DNA from: Archegozetes longisetosus
Taxonomy: Eukaryota > Arthropoda > Arachnida > Sarcoptiformes > Trhypochthoniidae
Direction: 5' to 3'
DNA length: 64,000 bases
Assembly (NCBI GenBank): GCA_018873245.2
Contig: JAEMBT020000009.1
Coordinates: 15,991,794 to 16,055,793 of the forward strand
Position 1 is the stretch's first letter; every line of letters starts with the position of its first letter. Below, piece after piece: positions 11,990-24,555 of this stretch. A program made the translations under genes and the position numbers. A model generated the notes under the pieces. It did not search any database. It saw only the letters and a list, made by a program, of their open reading frames with translations, and was not told the DNA's origin.

Positions 11990-14710
11990 ATTAAATCAAT
12001 ACAAGTTGAGCACATGATAGTATTTGAAATTGCATTTATTCATCAGTATTATTATGCGAGTAAACTGTTTGGAATAATTTAAATATTTATATTTACCCAA
12101 ATTTCTGAAAGTAAAGCCTTGAAATCTAAATTAAAAGAAAGCTGAAATAACTTGTGATTCATAGAGCTTACGAATAGATTTTCAGGTCTATTATAAAGGA
12201 AAGGAATGGCATATGATAACAAGACATCAAATATATAGACTCAATGCAAATTTTTAACGGGACACCTGAGCATTAGAACAAAAACTAATGCTGTAAAATG
12301 TCCGTATATCTCAGAAATTGAGACTAAAGCGTTGTAATACCATAGAAGACCAACAGTTAGAATATTCTCAAGTTTCAACAAAGGATCCTTTTCGTTACTA
12401 CCTAAAAATTTGTAGTATACTCGATATTTTTGTATACAGTCTGACTCGGTTGTTGGCAACTCAGCTATAGGCAAACCTGGTTATTAGCAAGTGATTCATT
12501 AAGCACCAAACAATTCAATCATAAATTAAAGAGTTGGGATATAGGCAAACCTAGTTACAGACAAGCTATTTCCTAGGCAGTGACCAGTTGCCTATAACTA
12601 GGTGAGATTGCATCATTGTGTTTTATACTATTTTGATAAGATTAAACTTTTACAGAACAAATAGAAAACAGTTGGAAGCATTTTCGTCTGTAAATGACAA
12701 GTTAGTGGAGAGTAAGAAAAATAGCTCTTCACTTCAAGTGCTTTTCAAAATATACATCTCGACAACTCTATATCTGATCACTAGTCAGAACTTAACAATT
12801 TTCTTCTTCATTTTACTCCTAAATCATATTATTTGCTCAGATTGTATGCCTTGTAATATCTACGATAGTTCTCTAACTATTTCGAGTTACGGTCCACTAG
12901 TGGCTCATAGGGGCAGTTTGAAAACCACTGGTTTAGACCAACAGATTGCCAGTTAAAGAAAGTTTGACGCTGGTTTGTATCAGACATTTTTCGTCGAACA
13001 TCGATGTGTCGCAAGAATTAGATCGGAGACAATGTAGCAGCCGACTAATTCTGTTATTCTACTGTCATCCAAATTGATTTATAGTAAGGGGTCAGCTATC
13101 ACAATTTGTATCATAGCATTGGATACACATAGACATCAGGCTATAGTTTATCTATTTGGCAGTGGCATCACATCGAGTCTATTTTCGATACCTGACTCAT
13201 ATCTGAATGCAGTCGTGAAATTATGTTATTGAACTGTTACCTAAGGAGATGCAGAGTTAAATTTGCGGAACCGCAAACTGGTTATCGCAAGTGGCTTACA
13301 ATAATTATCTTGACTTGTGAACACATGGTTTCATTATCTAAAAATATGATTTGTTATTCAAATAAAATATTAGGAACACAATAATAGATAAATACCAGTC
13401 ATAACAATATTTAATTAATGTTTCGTATTATCATTGGACACGAATATCTGTTTATACCATAAACATTGCGTATTCTGTCGCTTAACTAACTTCTTATAGA
13501 TTTTATCTTTGACTAAAATTCATTTACAGCAATGCCAACGTCTCATTCTTTTAATGGTAATCAATTAATCATAACAAATATTTTTAGCCAATAAATAAAC
13601 TAATCAATCTAAAAAGAGAATATAGAGTTTGACTCTATAGAATAATATTCTATTTATTCTTTTATGAGGTTAGTAAGTTTGAAAACTTTCAATTTCAATT
13701 TATCACATCAAACTGAAAATTAATTACAATAATAATTTTGATAATGCAACTTCAAACATGCGATTAAAGTCTTGTAATAGTATTATACTTTTTGTTCCAT
13801 CACAACTTAATCACATTCTTCAGACATCGACCATCTTATAAGATGCTTGTTGCAAATTATTTTGTACTTTAAAGATCAAAATCTCTGTAGTCTCAGATTA
13901 CTTTTAGATAACAGTGAACTTATGGTTAGAATCATAGGGTTCAGGTAACGTTCACATCCTTTCTAAGCAAAATCATCTAACTGCATATTCATAACCTTAT
14001 TCATGACCTTATGAAAATTCTGTCTAATATTTTTAAGTTTTCAGAATTTTGAGCACTTCAATTGATTCTTCTATTTAGTTTTAAGTTAACTTGAATTTCA
14101 ATTCAGCTAATGTTTAAGAAAATATTATATTTGAGTATTCTTGGCAACAATATTCTATACTTTAAGCAAAGTTTCTCTCGAAAAAATTTATTTGTGCAAA
14201 ATATCCTCTTAGAACCAATGAGTTTCTGAATTCCTTCTAAAATTTGATGATTCTTGAAATTGGACTTCCCTCTAAAGTATCGAATATTGCTTTTTCGCAG
14301 TTAGAATGTGTGGAAAAGTTAGTTATCACTGAGGATTGTATTAAGAATTTTTTTATTAATAAGAATTATTATACATAAAGAAAGTTTTTCTTTAAAAGTT
14401 ATTAATTAATACTGTAATTATGCAATTTTTAATATCCGATAAAAGAATATAAGTTACAAGAAAATAATAATAAATAATAATAAATAAAATAAAGACAAGA
14501 AAAATAATCCAACACAATTTAATCACAAAGTACACAAGATATTTAAATTTATGAATATATCAATGATACAAAGCCTTCATTCGTGGTCTGTATGACTTAT
14601 TCTCATTTTATTCTAAGAAGAAAGCAACTTTCAGATTTTTTTCGAGATATTTACCAAAAAATTATTTCAAACCAAAGATAGTTTTCCGAAGATGACATAA
14701 AATTGAGTAT

Positions 14711-14988
14711 CGTTTCTCAACCGGTGGTATGTGTACCTGTAGATGGTATGCGACAGGGTTAGTGTAGTCATAGAAAAATGTTAGTTTTAAGAGAGAAGAT
14801 ATCAAAATTGAACACATTTTTGAGAGAATTAAAAAAACCCAAAATTAACTGTTGGTTATCTTCTTGCCTTACCTTCGACTTAATGTTGAAAATGACTTGA
14901 AATTATATTTGTTAAAAATTTTAACTTTGAGATAAACCAAAGTTATGAGAATATTTGGTGACACGTGCTATGTAAAAGGTTGAGAACC
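14711..14988. mobile_element. hAT-like MITE relic
   Basis: Left end CGTTTCTCAACCGGTGGTATG and right end GGTTGAGAACCAG are inverted, resembling the GGTTCTCAACCGGTGG termini of many hAT miniature elements. Total about 280 bp, non-coding. Target duplication not evident, so it is an old copy. Confidence 0.55.
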
Positions 14989-17224
14989 AGAACCAGAGGA
15001 GTGAAATAGAGTACGCGAAACTAATCAAATATATTATTAATGATTTAACAGAGCTACTCTCAATAAAAAGTTTTTAAAGTAAATACCGCACTAATTTTGA
15101 TTAGCTTATCTAAAATCAATGCATAACAAGATTGTAGTAGATTCATCTGATAAGCCATATTATAACCTTGTTGTGATACGTCTGAAAATATTATTGCGTT
15201 TACTTTCAACCTGGATCGAGTAAATGCTTATAAATTGACCTCATCTTTAATAACAGTGCGAAATAACTTTTGTACGTTAAAAGCACTTTCAGATAGCATT
15301 AATTTTGACCTCTAGTCTATTTATAGAGACTGGAATATAAGATGGAACTGAACGAGAAATTGAAGTTATAGTATCTCTATCGATGTCTAAAAATCCGTTT
15401 AACGTACAGGTCGTCAAATATCTTAATTCTAATACTCACTGGAAATCAAATAATTAAAACGCAATCAAAATACACTTAACCATTAAAGAGATATAAGTGA
15501 TCAAAAGTCAATTTGGGTGATGGGAAAACTGGACCAGTATGACCGAAGATCAATAAATTCATAAGGAGTTTAGATATAGGGTCGAGAACCAGAAACTTTC
15601 GCTTCAGTTCTATCAAAATGGAAAATAATACTAATCAATTATCGATACAAAAAGTGGTACATCTAACATTCTACCTAACCACTTCTCTCAATTTCATAGA
15701 TATCTGATTGTGATGATAGCGTTAAACATATCGAATCTGATGTATTCTCTGATACGAAGGTTCCGCCAGACAATCAAAATCTTAAACTGAATTAAACAAA
15801 ACAATATTTATAAATAATACAATTTGTCTATAGATCGACGGTAACAAACTAAAAGTGTTTGCATCTTCCAGCTCCATCTTAAAGAATTGATGCACAAACT
15901 CTGCCAAAAGAACTAATATGCGAGACAAATATTTAGAAAACTCTTGGTTTAGTGTATGTTTTAATGATACGAATATAGAATTTCATTAAGTCATCTAAAC
16001 TTAATTTATAGCCTAACAGAAGTGGTTCGGATGTCCGACCTCTTTGTGCTTACGCAGCCATCGATACCATGGCTAATGCTTCTAACACTACGGTTTACAT
16101 ATTTAGCGGCAATTATTTCTGAAAATGAGATAACTAAATGAGTGTTAGTTATGAAAGAATGTTTGCTTAGCTTGTTTATTTGAAATTTATATGGGAATCA
16201 ATCATTTGAGATAAGTAAAACTTGTCAAACTCGAACATCTAGTTAAATGTTTGCTACAATAAGATTCAATAAGATTTAAATCGTGCTTTTATACTGTCTT
16301 TCTAAAACCACTTGACACATTGTGAAAGTTGAACAGATTTTACTGACAGATTTACTCATTGTTTCAATATCATGTTAGATGTGAACATATTGTGACGTTT
16401 AGATTTTGTTGCCTTTCAAATTTGATCGTTTAGAAATAAGATTTCTTTCAAATAATTTGAAAGTATTGAAGGATTCATATTCTGGCCCCATAACATTAAT
16501 ATCAGGGCTTGACTGTATCTGAGCACATCAAGCAAACCTTAGAATAGATATAGACCTCTAGTCATATATAACAATAGATTGTGTATGAGTAGGAAACGAG
16601 TACTAGTGATAAAGCTAAAAACTGATCTCTAGTTCAAATTTTATACTAAAATCATGGATAAGAGTAGCACTGGTACCAGATTCCTGATCATATTGGCCTC
16701 TAGTCTCCAGTAATATTAGTGCTATATTACTAATGTCTAATATTAGTATCGAGTCTTTTACTATATTCTACGTTAATATACTACCAATACCACTATCTTA
16801 GGTCAAGTTCAAGTTAGGTTAGGTTAGGAGAATAATGAAGAATATTGTTGTGATGAATGCATAAGTGTTTAATGCCTAAACCTTACATCAACCATAAACC
16901 AAAATATAAGTTATATTTTTAGGTTCAATGATAATACTTATAATCAAAAAATGTCAACAAATATTTTTGATACATTCAAATGATTGCAGTTAGATAGAGA
17001 AGTAAGAAATTTGATTATAAAAAATAGTTGATTCATTTATTCAAAGTAAGTCTTTATTGAAAATATGAAATAATTATGGAATCAAAATCAAGCACTTAAT
17101 CGTTGGGTTTATGTAAATAACATCAAAGTAAAACAATTAAGTCTTTCGAAAGGTTTGAACGCAGCCTTTACTGATCATAATTAAATTAACAACTGTATAA
17201 GCTCCTAATTCAAAAAGTCTTCAG

Positions 17225-17473
17225 ATGCAACTTGTTGTCAAAAATAACACATCGAGCCATTTTGAAACAGAATATAATCTGTTCGTGTCAATCTTTCAAC
17301 TTCCAAGCCAACTTCAAGACTGTCTGAAATGGTCAAGATATCCAACAGAAACTGGTAAAACAATTAAAGACAAAATCTACGGAAGAGTTAGTTTCAGAGG
17401 AAGATATCGGGATAGAGTTATGGCTTTTTCAGAAAAAGAAACAGAAATGCTCAGCAGATGCATGAGTAGTTGA
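17225..17473 (+). CDS. Unrecognised small ORF (82 aa) or terminal exon
   Basis: ATG to TGA frame with balanced composition and few AT-rich runs, unlike the surrounding DNA. The product is hydrophilic and basic (KDKIYGRVSFRGRYRDRV, ending EMLSRCMSS) with no signal peptide or membrane segment. The start codon directly follows TCTTCAG, so it could be the last exon of a spliced gene rather than a stand-alone gene. An AATAAA lies about 140 bp after the stop (near 17613). I recognise no family. Confidence 0.3.
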   Translation: MQLVVKNNTSSHFETEYNLFVSIFQLPSQLQDCLKWSRYPTETGKTIKDKIYGRVSFRGRYRDRVMAFSEKETEMLSRCMSS

Positions 17474-17754
17474 GGGATAAATTAGCATAAAATTAATTGA
17501 AAGAAATGAAATACTATTGAATAATCTTTGATTCATAATGTATACAAAGTGTACTAAACCTAATTGTATTATTTGTGTGTCGTTTATTGTAGTTGTAATT
17601 CAATTTATATCCAATAAATTAAGCTTTCTGAATTAATTCCTATTACATAATCATAAATTTGGTTCTGTGGATGTAATCTTCAATTTTGTTTGAGGCTTGA
17701 ATTTCATTTTCTAAACTTATCTATTTGTTAAAAACACTTTTAATATATCATAAT

Positions 17755-17820
17755 CTTGAAGATTTGATCTTCAAAAGTCATCAAATCTTCAAGATTTGAT
17801 CTTCAAAAATCATCAAATCT
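17755..17820. repeat. Tandem palindromic repeat
   Basis: Two units of a self-complementary word (GATTTGATCTTCAAAA / CATCAAATCTTCAAG) that can fold into small hairpins. No gene near it. Confidence 0.6.
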
Positions 17821-18042
17821 AAATGAGAAAACAGATTTAGAAATCATTTATATAACATTTATGTAAATTTCTCATATGAAAATATTGATTAAATGATGCT
17901 TTGAACTATTTGATAACTATTGAAAACATCATTGAAAACATTATCTCAATTTACATTCTCAAAAGTCGCAAGTTTGTTCATCTGAGTGAGGGGTCATATT
18001 ATTTGTAATCATTACACACACTTAAACTTCTCTAACCTTTCA

Positions 18043-18112
18043 GTTGTAGTTAAGTGCATTTTAAACTTGTAGTTAAGGGCATTTTAAACTTGCAGTTAAG
18101 TGCTTTTCAAAA
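18043..18112. repeat. Tandem repeat of about 26 bp, three copies
   Basis: Units of the form GTAGTTAAGTGCATTTTAAACTT with small changes. Non-coding. Confidence 0.65.
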
Positions 18113-19329
18113 TTCAACTACAACCAAGCCATGTTTTTCTACGAAATTCATATATCAACTTTAGAAACCACTTAAGTGCATATAAGAGTTAGACGTGTTA
18201 GACTGTATCAAAGATCACATTTCTAATAATAGCTGAGAAGGGACTAATTAGAAAAGGATTGATTATAATCATCAATAGAGTAGATTATAATTGAAGTTGG
18301 GATAGACGCAAACTAAATAGTTACAGACATACTATACATTAATTTGTCCATAACATCATTATATAATATTAATTCGTCATAACTTTTTTTGCTTGAGTAA
18401 ACATTTTTGAAATTTAATTCTTTCTTCTATTATTCTGTTAGTTTTTCGTTTTAATTAATTTTTATCATATCCTTATTCTTCATATATATATTTAGAATAC
18501 TATTTATGTCATTTTCGTATAGTTTTTATGATATAAAGTTAGTTTTACAAAAATATTAAATTTGTTTTCTATCCAAATCAGTCAATAGAATGATAAAAGT
18601 TTGATTGGAAACTGTGCTCGAGTTACAATCTAAACAATTCATTCATATCCTGTTTTAACGCCTATGAGTCTCAGACTAATAGCAGGAAATCATTCTTGTA
18701 GCTATCATATGAATATTTAACCAAATATGTTATTGTATCAAATATTTTTATGATCATAGCTAAACATTATGAAAAACTATATGCCTTCATAAGTATGCTA
18801 ATCAAAACTAGTGCTCCCTCTCCAGAGTTCAGTCTCGAGTCTCTCGATCGAGTACGCTCCAGACTCTCGGAAGCATAGATTTTGCTATAAATTGTTGACT
18901 TAGTGAAATTTTCTCAAAATTTGTGATCAGGTTTTTCAATCGTTTTGTCTTTTGAGTAAAGTTAATGAAATATTATATAGTTATACATCAATTTGCATGC
19001 AATATATAATGAGAAATCCCTTAGTTATTATACTCTCATCCAAATTTCGAGTCAAGAATCTCGCGTTTCAGTCAAGTGTTCCAGTTTGAAACTCGAAAGT
19101 TACAGATCTCGGAAACAACGACCACTGAATTAATTTAGTTCATGAGATTCTCTACAGAACTTCAGTTTATTCTCGAATAAAGTATTTGTATTGAACTGAT
19201 CATTTATTGTCGTAGTTCGCGTAGATCTAACCTCACGTTTTGTATTTTAAATACGTTAAACCGTTGAGTATGTAAACGCGTTTGTTACGTTTTTATAAGC
19301 AGGTAATGCACGAGATGTAACTATACAGA

Positions 19330-19589
19330 CAGTGCCGTAGCCGGGTTTTTGTTCTGGGGGATTGAAAACTTAAAATTAAATGCTCTGATTTTTTCAGGTA
19401 AACGCGTATTCACGTTAAAATATCTGTTAATTTGTTGTCAATTTTTGATTAATGGTTGAAGACAAGCAATCAGTTGATATATCAAATAAATACAGTCTTG
19501 AAGTTTTATATCAGGTCTTTCGTTACAGACTTACACTTTAGTTTTTAAACAAATCTCTGTTGGACTATAGCCCCCTAGTCACACCGCTG
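19330..19589. mobile_element. hAT-like MITE, family B (copy 1)
   Basis: 260 bp bounded by CAGTGCCGTAGCCGGG on the left and, inverted, CAGCGGTGTGACTAGG on the right. GGGGG and CTATAGCCCCC occur just inside. Flanking octamers TATACAGA and AATACAGT agree at 6 of 8 positions, consistent with an eroded 8-bp target duplication. It shares end sequence with the tiny element at 60579-60650. Confidence 0.6.
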
Positions 19590-20691
19590 AATACAGTTTT
19601 GTATATAGATCTAGCTCTACATTTCAATTTAATTAACAATCAATCCCAAAACACGATCAGCACGAACAGCGTTCAGTTTATTTTACAAATTTGAATTACT
19701 TTTGAAACTATCACATTTTACAACTTTTATAACTAAACTAAGAGAATCAAAACAAATCAGTTTAGTATAAACACGAACTTTGGTTCGAATGCTTTCAAAA
19801 ATCTCTATTACAAGCAATTGAGCCATAATTAGTGAAGAATATATATCTATTTGAAATAAGATAACTCTATGTTATCCATAAAAAGTTGAGATGTTGACTT
19901 TCTTCAGATGCTAAGCAAGTTAGAAGAGGAAAGTATTTTGGGTGGCCTTAAGCTGAAAAATCAAAAGTATAGTGGTGTGAGTTTGGTGGGCGCTGAGACT
20001 CAAGTGACTTTTAAATTGCTATCCAAATATTTAACTTAAAAATTCAATACCGGTATTAAACGTTACGTAATAGTAATAATAATAAAATAAAGGAGAGGCG
20101 GAGGAGGGATAACACCGGATCTATGTTTATATTATATACTATTCGATTCTCTATAACTTATTTTATTGTCTGCGTCGGGTTCAAACCATTAATCTGTTTG
20201 AGTTGATGCCTGATCTGAATATTTCTTGAGTTGGTGGCTCATCTCAAACGTTTCTATGTCATTATTGAAAGTATGGGCAACTTGTTAACTGATAAAAGTT
20301 TTGTCAGGTTTACTATAATAACTAATAACTAATATATATATTCATATTATAATCAATGCTTAGCTAAATATTGAATTTATGTGATTGTTTAACTTTTCAA
20401 ATAGCTAATGCTTTATGGGTATGATTAGGAAACCCTACCCTTAATGTGTACAATAAAAAGTGCAAAGTTTGTTATAAGTTTATATTTATTATAAGTTTAT
20501 ATTTGTTATAAAAGCTGGAAACTCAAATTTTATAATTACCAAATTCAGCCTATCTATTCATCAGATTTACATCTCTTTTGCTCAATTTAGCCATAAGTCA
20601 TTGAACCATCCATTATAAAAGTTCTTGTTTTTCGTTCCAAAATATTCATTTATCTCATGTTTAACTTTTTTCTCATCATTTCTATTTCAAG

Positions 20692-20781
20692 CTTTTCCTA
20701 ACTTCAGAATCACTTACAATCAATTTGTGCCTAAAAATTTGGATTTTATTACGCTTTCGATCGACTCGACTGTTGGTGAAG
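20692..20781 (+). other. Exon-like segment of unknown gene
   Basis: 90 nt open in one frame between a good acceptor (TTTCTATTTCAAG) and a good donor (GAAG|GTAAGC). It encodes a coding-like peptide containing PNFRITYNQFVPK and LDFITLSIDSTVGE. I recognise no family and found no partner exons. Confidence 0.3.
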
Positions 20782-21635
20782 GTAAGCAAAATCAAAACCT
20801 AATCATTCTGGAAGTTTACGGTACAAAAAATTCAAAATCAATATAAAAATGACCATAACTAATTATGTAGAACTTGATTGAATTATTAGGACAATTAAAG
20901 AACTTTTTCACATCGGGGAGATGTTATAGGCTGTTAGTTTGTCATTAAAATTAACTTCAGTCTACCATCTCACCTATTGTGATCAAGATATGTCCACTCC
21001 ATCTCATTCTCATTCTACTACTCTATCATCGCTAACTCAACAGCTATCTCACCTTTATGATCCTGAACAAAAATTTGCGTTTATTTTTTATCGCTATATC
21101 TTTACTTAGTTGTTATTTTGTAGTTATTAATAGATTAAGTCTCCAATGGCTTCTGTATCAGTGAGTATTATTTTGTCAATCTTTGGGAAGATAGAAGTCT
21201 ACATTTGGCATCAAAAATTGTATATTAATGGAATTAGTTTATCTTTATTGTCCTGTAAACGCTAATAAATATAAAACTTCTCAAAAATAGTAAGAAGTTT
21301 CAAATTGAATAAATATATTAATAGTAAGCCCTTTGATAACAATCATTCGTCAGTTAAATTGATAGATTGAATTGAAAAATGATAATTTAGTCAAGTCTTA
21401 AATAGATATTTTACAATAAATTGATTGTTCAACAATGGGTTATAAAATAAAATTTATATTCAATGTCATGAAGAGCATCAATGCATTTGACAGTGCAGTA
21501 AAAATAGTTATAACATCAATAACACGATAATTGCAAAGTTCAACGGGTTTAATTAATAATACATTTACAACAATCACATAGCATTCACAACAAGAAGCGT
21601 TGCGATTGACTAGAATTGAGTGGAGAAGTGAATGG

Positions 21636-23297
21636 TTAGTTCAAAGAGGAAGTTTCGTCTAGTTGCAACTGTAGTGCTTGTTCTTCTGGCAATGGTCTTC
21701 GTTTGAATTGAGAATTAGTCACTAAATAAGCGACTACTATACCGAATAGAAGTATAGTAATGCCGAGTAAATTAAGAACGTATGCCGCTGGTGGTAAGCT
21801 GCCATATCCAGGATTTTTTTCGTCCTTTTTTATTCCACTAGGATTCAGATAAATATTTAGTTATGAAACTAATTCATATCAAACTAATTCATTTCAAACT
21901 AATTCATTTCAAACTAAACTCATTTCAAACTAAACTCATTTCAAACTAAACTCATTTCAAACTAAACTCATTTCAAACTAAAACTTACAGAGAAAAAAAT
22001 GCTTTTTCAGTGATTCCAATCAATGCTGTGCCACAAGACATGGCAAATAAAGTGAGACCAATATAAACATGATATGGCATAATCAGTCGACGATAGGTTG
22101 TAGTAATACCAGGAAAGAGGAATGATACGAAACCAATAATGAATTGAGAGATAAATAGAATTATAGTTAACAAACCAAGCCAACTATGGAGTGAATATAG
22201 GTTAGGAATGTTGTTAGCGTTATGGAAATGAAATACAGCCCATAGACCCATCAGTGATAATACGAGAGCACTACCGTTCAGACTTGCGTGTAGTATTTTC
22301 AACATCTTCTTCTGCTCGTTACGCAATACGCGGTATACCAGGATAGCTGTTAGTCATTTAATTCAATTATTGTTCTCTTTTATATCATTTTGTTTTTCTA
22401 TTTTCGATCAATTCTAAAGATAATCATTTTGTGGTTACTTAGTCCCACTCAATCATTATCTTCTTTTGAACTGATAATTAAATCATTAATTAAGAACTTG
22501 TATGAGACTCGAGTCAATTCAAATCATTCAAATGTAAAATTGAATTATTTAAAGTTTGTAAAATCTCATTAATTGTTGCCTTTAATGGTTTCTGATTAAA
22601 AGTTTTAAATACTATTTCAAGATATGTTGTTTTGTCTTATGCTTTAGTTCTCATTGAGCACCAAATCGGTCATATAATTGACATATCATTGAAGCAATAA
22701 ATAGAAAAGTGATTTCGTTATCAACTTCACTCTCAGTGACTTATCATTCAGTTATTTATAGACTATTTAAATAAATAGATAATTTAAAGATCGATTCAAT
22801 GACAATACGAGAACTGATGAATTGAGATTTAAAAATAAAACTAAAACTAAATCAAATAATAGATACCATCGCCAAAAATGAAGATCATCCCAATGACCAT
22901 AAGTAACGGATGATAATTGAAGATTTGGCTATAAGAGAGAGAGAGAAAGAAAGAGATTAGAAGAGATTAGAAGAGTTGAAAGCGATGAAGAAGTCACTTA
23001 CTTAGGACTTGTCCAACCAATTCCTCCCAAATATTTAGAGACCCAAACGCTGGCAAATACGATTGTCAATAAACCTAAAACTTGCGATGCTATAAAACCT
23101 CCGAAGAAGCTCTTCACGTCACCGATTGCGATGCCGTCCATTCGCGCCACGTTCTCGTATTCCATCATTAATGGTGTCGACGGTGCGGGCAACTGAAGAT
23201 CAGCTGAAATATCATTAATTATAAGCGATTCACATCAAATTAAAGACTATAAATATAAATATTTACGTAATTCTGATTCTTTGTTATGTCTTAACAT
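21636..23297 (-). CDS. CYB561: Cytochrome b561 (ascorbate-dependent transmembrane ferrireductase/monodehydroascorbate reductase family)
   Basis: Five coding exons on the minus strand: 23297-23267, 23203-23002, 22928-22867, 22346-21989 and 21837-21636. They total 855 nt, giving 284 residues, all with GT-AG borders and matching phases. The protein moves electrons from ascorbate across secretory-vesicle, endosomal or plasma membranes. Six hydrophobic segments are visible. The four haem-binding histidines of the family are present: His84 (FNYHPLLM), His118 (KILHASLN), His152 (LYSLHSWLG) and His191 (MPYHVYIG). The blocks GDAILVYRV, NIPNLYSLHSWLGL and EKAFFSL are diagnostic. Length fits the family (about 250). 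The first exon gives only MLRHNKESEL and rests on the ATG and the GTAAAT donor, so the extreme N-terminus is the least certain part. Confidence 0.93.
21866..21982. repeat. Tandem repeat of 15-17 bp in last intron of cytochrome b561
   Basis: About seven units of AAACTAATTCATTTC / AAACTAAACTCATTTC, nearly filling the intron 21838-21988 and ending beside the splice donor. Confidence 0.85.
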
Positions 23298-24555
23298 GAT
23301 TTACAAAATCAAATAAAACTAATTAATGAGTCTTTTGATTGTAAATAATAATAGTCTCACGTCTGACAAGTCATAGCATTGCAGTGAAGTGTAATTTAGT
23401 AAACATCGCAGTGAAGTGTAATTTAGTAAACATTGCAGTGAAGTCTAATTAACTAAACATATGTTATCATAAGCTATACTATGACACTTGACTCAATCAC
23501 CAAACAAACTGTTAATCATTTATTACCTGTTTTCAAGTCTCCAAACTAATTCAAAACTACTATTAGATGTTTATTTTGTTATTTTATAATAATTATCTTC
23601 TTATAACAGATATACTTTCTAATAATTTAGTAGAAATAGGGATTGATTTGAAATAAATATATGTTTGATCGCATGCGTTACTCAGTATTAAATATATTTT
23701 CCAAGTGCTTCAAATGTCTATGGAGATAAGCAACAGTCAGTTTGATATAACATAACTTACGTCTAATGTGGGCCAAACTTTTTCAATCACTTTTATACAC
23801 TATTAAGTTGAAATATGGTAATTAACTCATTTGCAGCGATAACTACTGAATATGTAGTTAAATGTCAGTCTGAACTTGAGGATTAGCAAGTGAGATAGGG
23901 AAGAAGAGTTTCCTTATCTATATATATTTACTTATTTTTCCTCTACTTGCTAAACAAATAGACTAAGAGATTGAACGTAATTGGCGCATAAGATTGGAGG
24001 GCGAGTTAAGGACGCGATAATAGCAGAAATGCCAGAACATGAGACATTCAATGTTAGTGTTAGTAGAGACTGTAGAGAGTGCCTCGTATTGATAAAACTT
24101 TTATATATTAAACTTTTATATACTCATTTAATTTTATATTAATCTTTTATTTTAAGTTTAATATCACTCCTCATAAGTTTGCATCATTTCTATTCGTTTC
24201 TTAACTTACTAGTGGTCTAATAGTGGTCTAAGACCAATAAAGTTTTAAAGTAAACATGTAATGAAGTGGTTTTAGTTGAACAATTGAACACAAGTGACGG
24301 CACTTTCACCTTTAAAACTTTCTAAACGTTCAAATCTGACTTAATTTTAGGATAAATTTCACTTTCTTAGCGCAAAAAACCATTTTATTGCTTTAGATTA
24401 AACTTAATTACATCTTATATCAAACTAATAAAAAATTTATTCTTATCGATAATTAGGCGCGAACTTTGCAGACGATCGAAAAGACATCAGAAGAAGACAT
24501 CTGAAGAAGACATCAAAAACTAATGCAATAGTTATTAATCGTAGTATTGGTCAAA
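23298..24555. other. Shared upstream region of divergent cytochrome b561 and phosphofructokinase genes
   Basis: 1.26 kb between two divergently transcribed genes. It contains a 27-bp tandem repeat and otherwise AT-rich DNA. Promoters of both genes, and possibly a non-coding first exon of phosphofructokinase, should lie here. I see no specific element I can name. Confidence 0.5.
23377..23460. repeat. 27-bp tandem repeat, three copies
   Basis: Units begin CATTGCAGTGAAGTGTAAT at 23377, 23404 and 23431. Located upstream of the cytochrome b561 start. Confidence 0.8.

Larger units (their letters stand above)
7797..21635. other. Gene-poor region of about 13.8 kb
   Basis: AT-rich DNA without a recognised gene. 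It contains transposon relics (11214-11602, 14711-14988, 19330-19589), a GA microsatellite, minisatellites and two weak coding candidates (17225-17473 and an exon-like segment at 20692-20781). Around 12430-12610 there are short repeated GGCAAACCT/TATAGGCAA words that look like a decayed DNA element. It could in part be introns of an unrecognised gene. Confidence 0.55.

Noticed and set aside
11855..12082. Open frame with a long Arg-Glu run
   Set aside because: It is produced by the GA microsatellite; no other coding sign.
12618..12956. 112-residue open frame with hydrophobic stretches
   Set aside because: AT-driven composition, no splice context or family match; its end (GGTCCACTAGTGGCTCAT region) looks like repeat DNA.
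20160..20200. GGGTTCAAACC word resembling a tRNA B box
   Set aside because: No matching A box, acceptor stem or anticodon arm could be folded around it.
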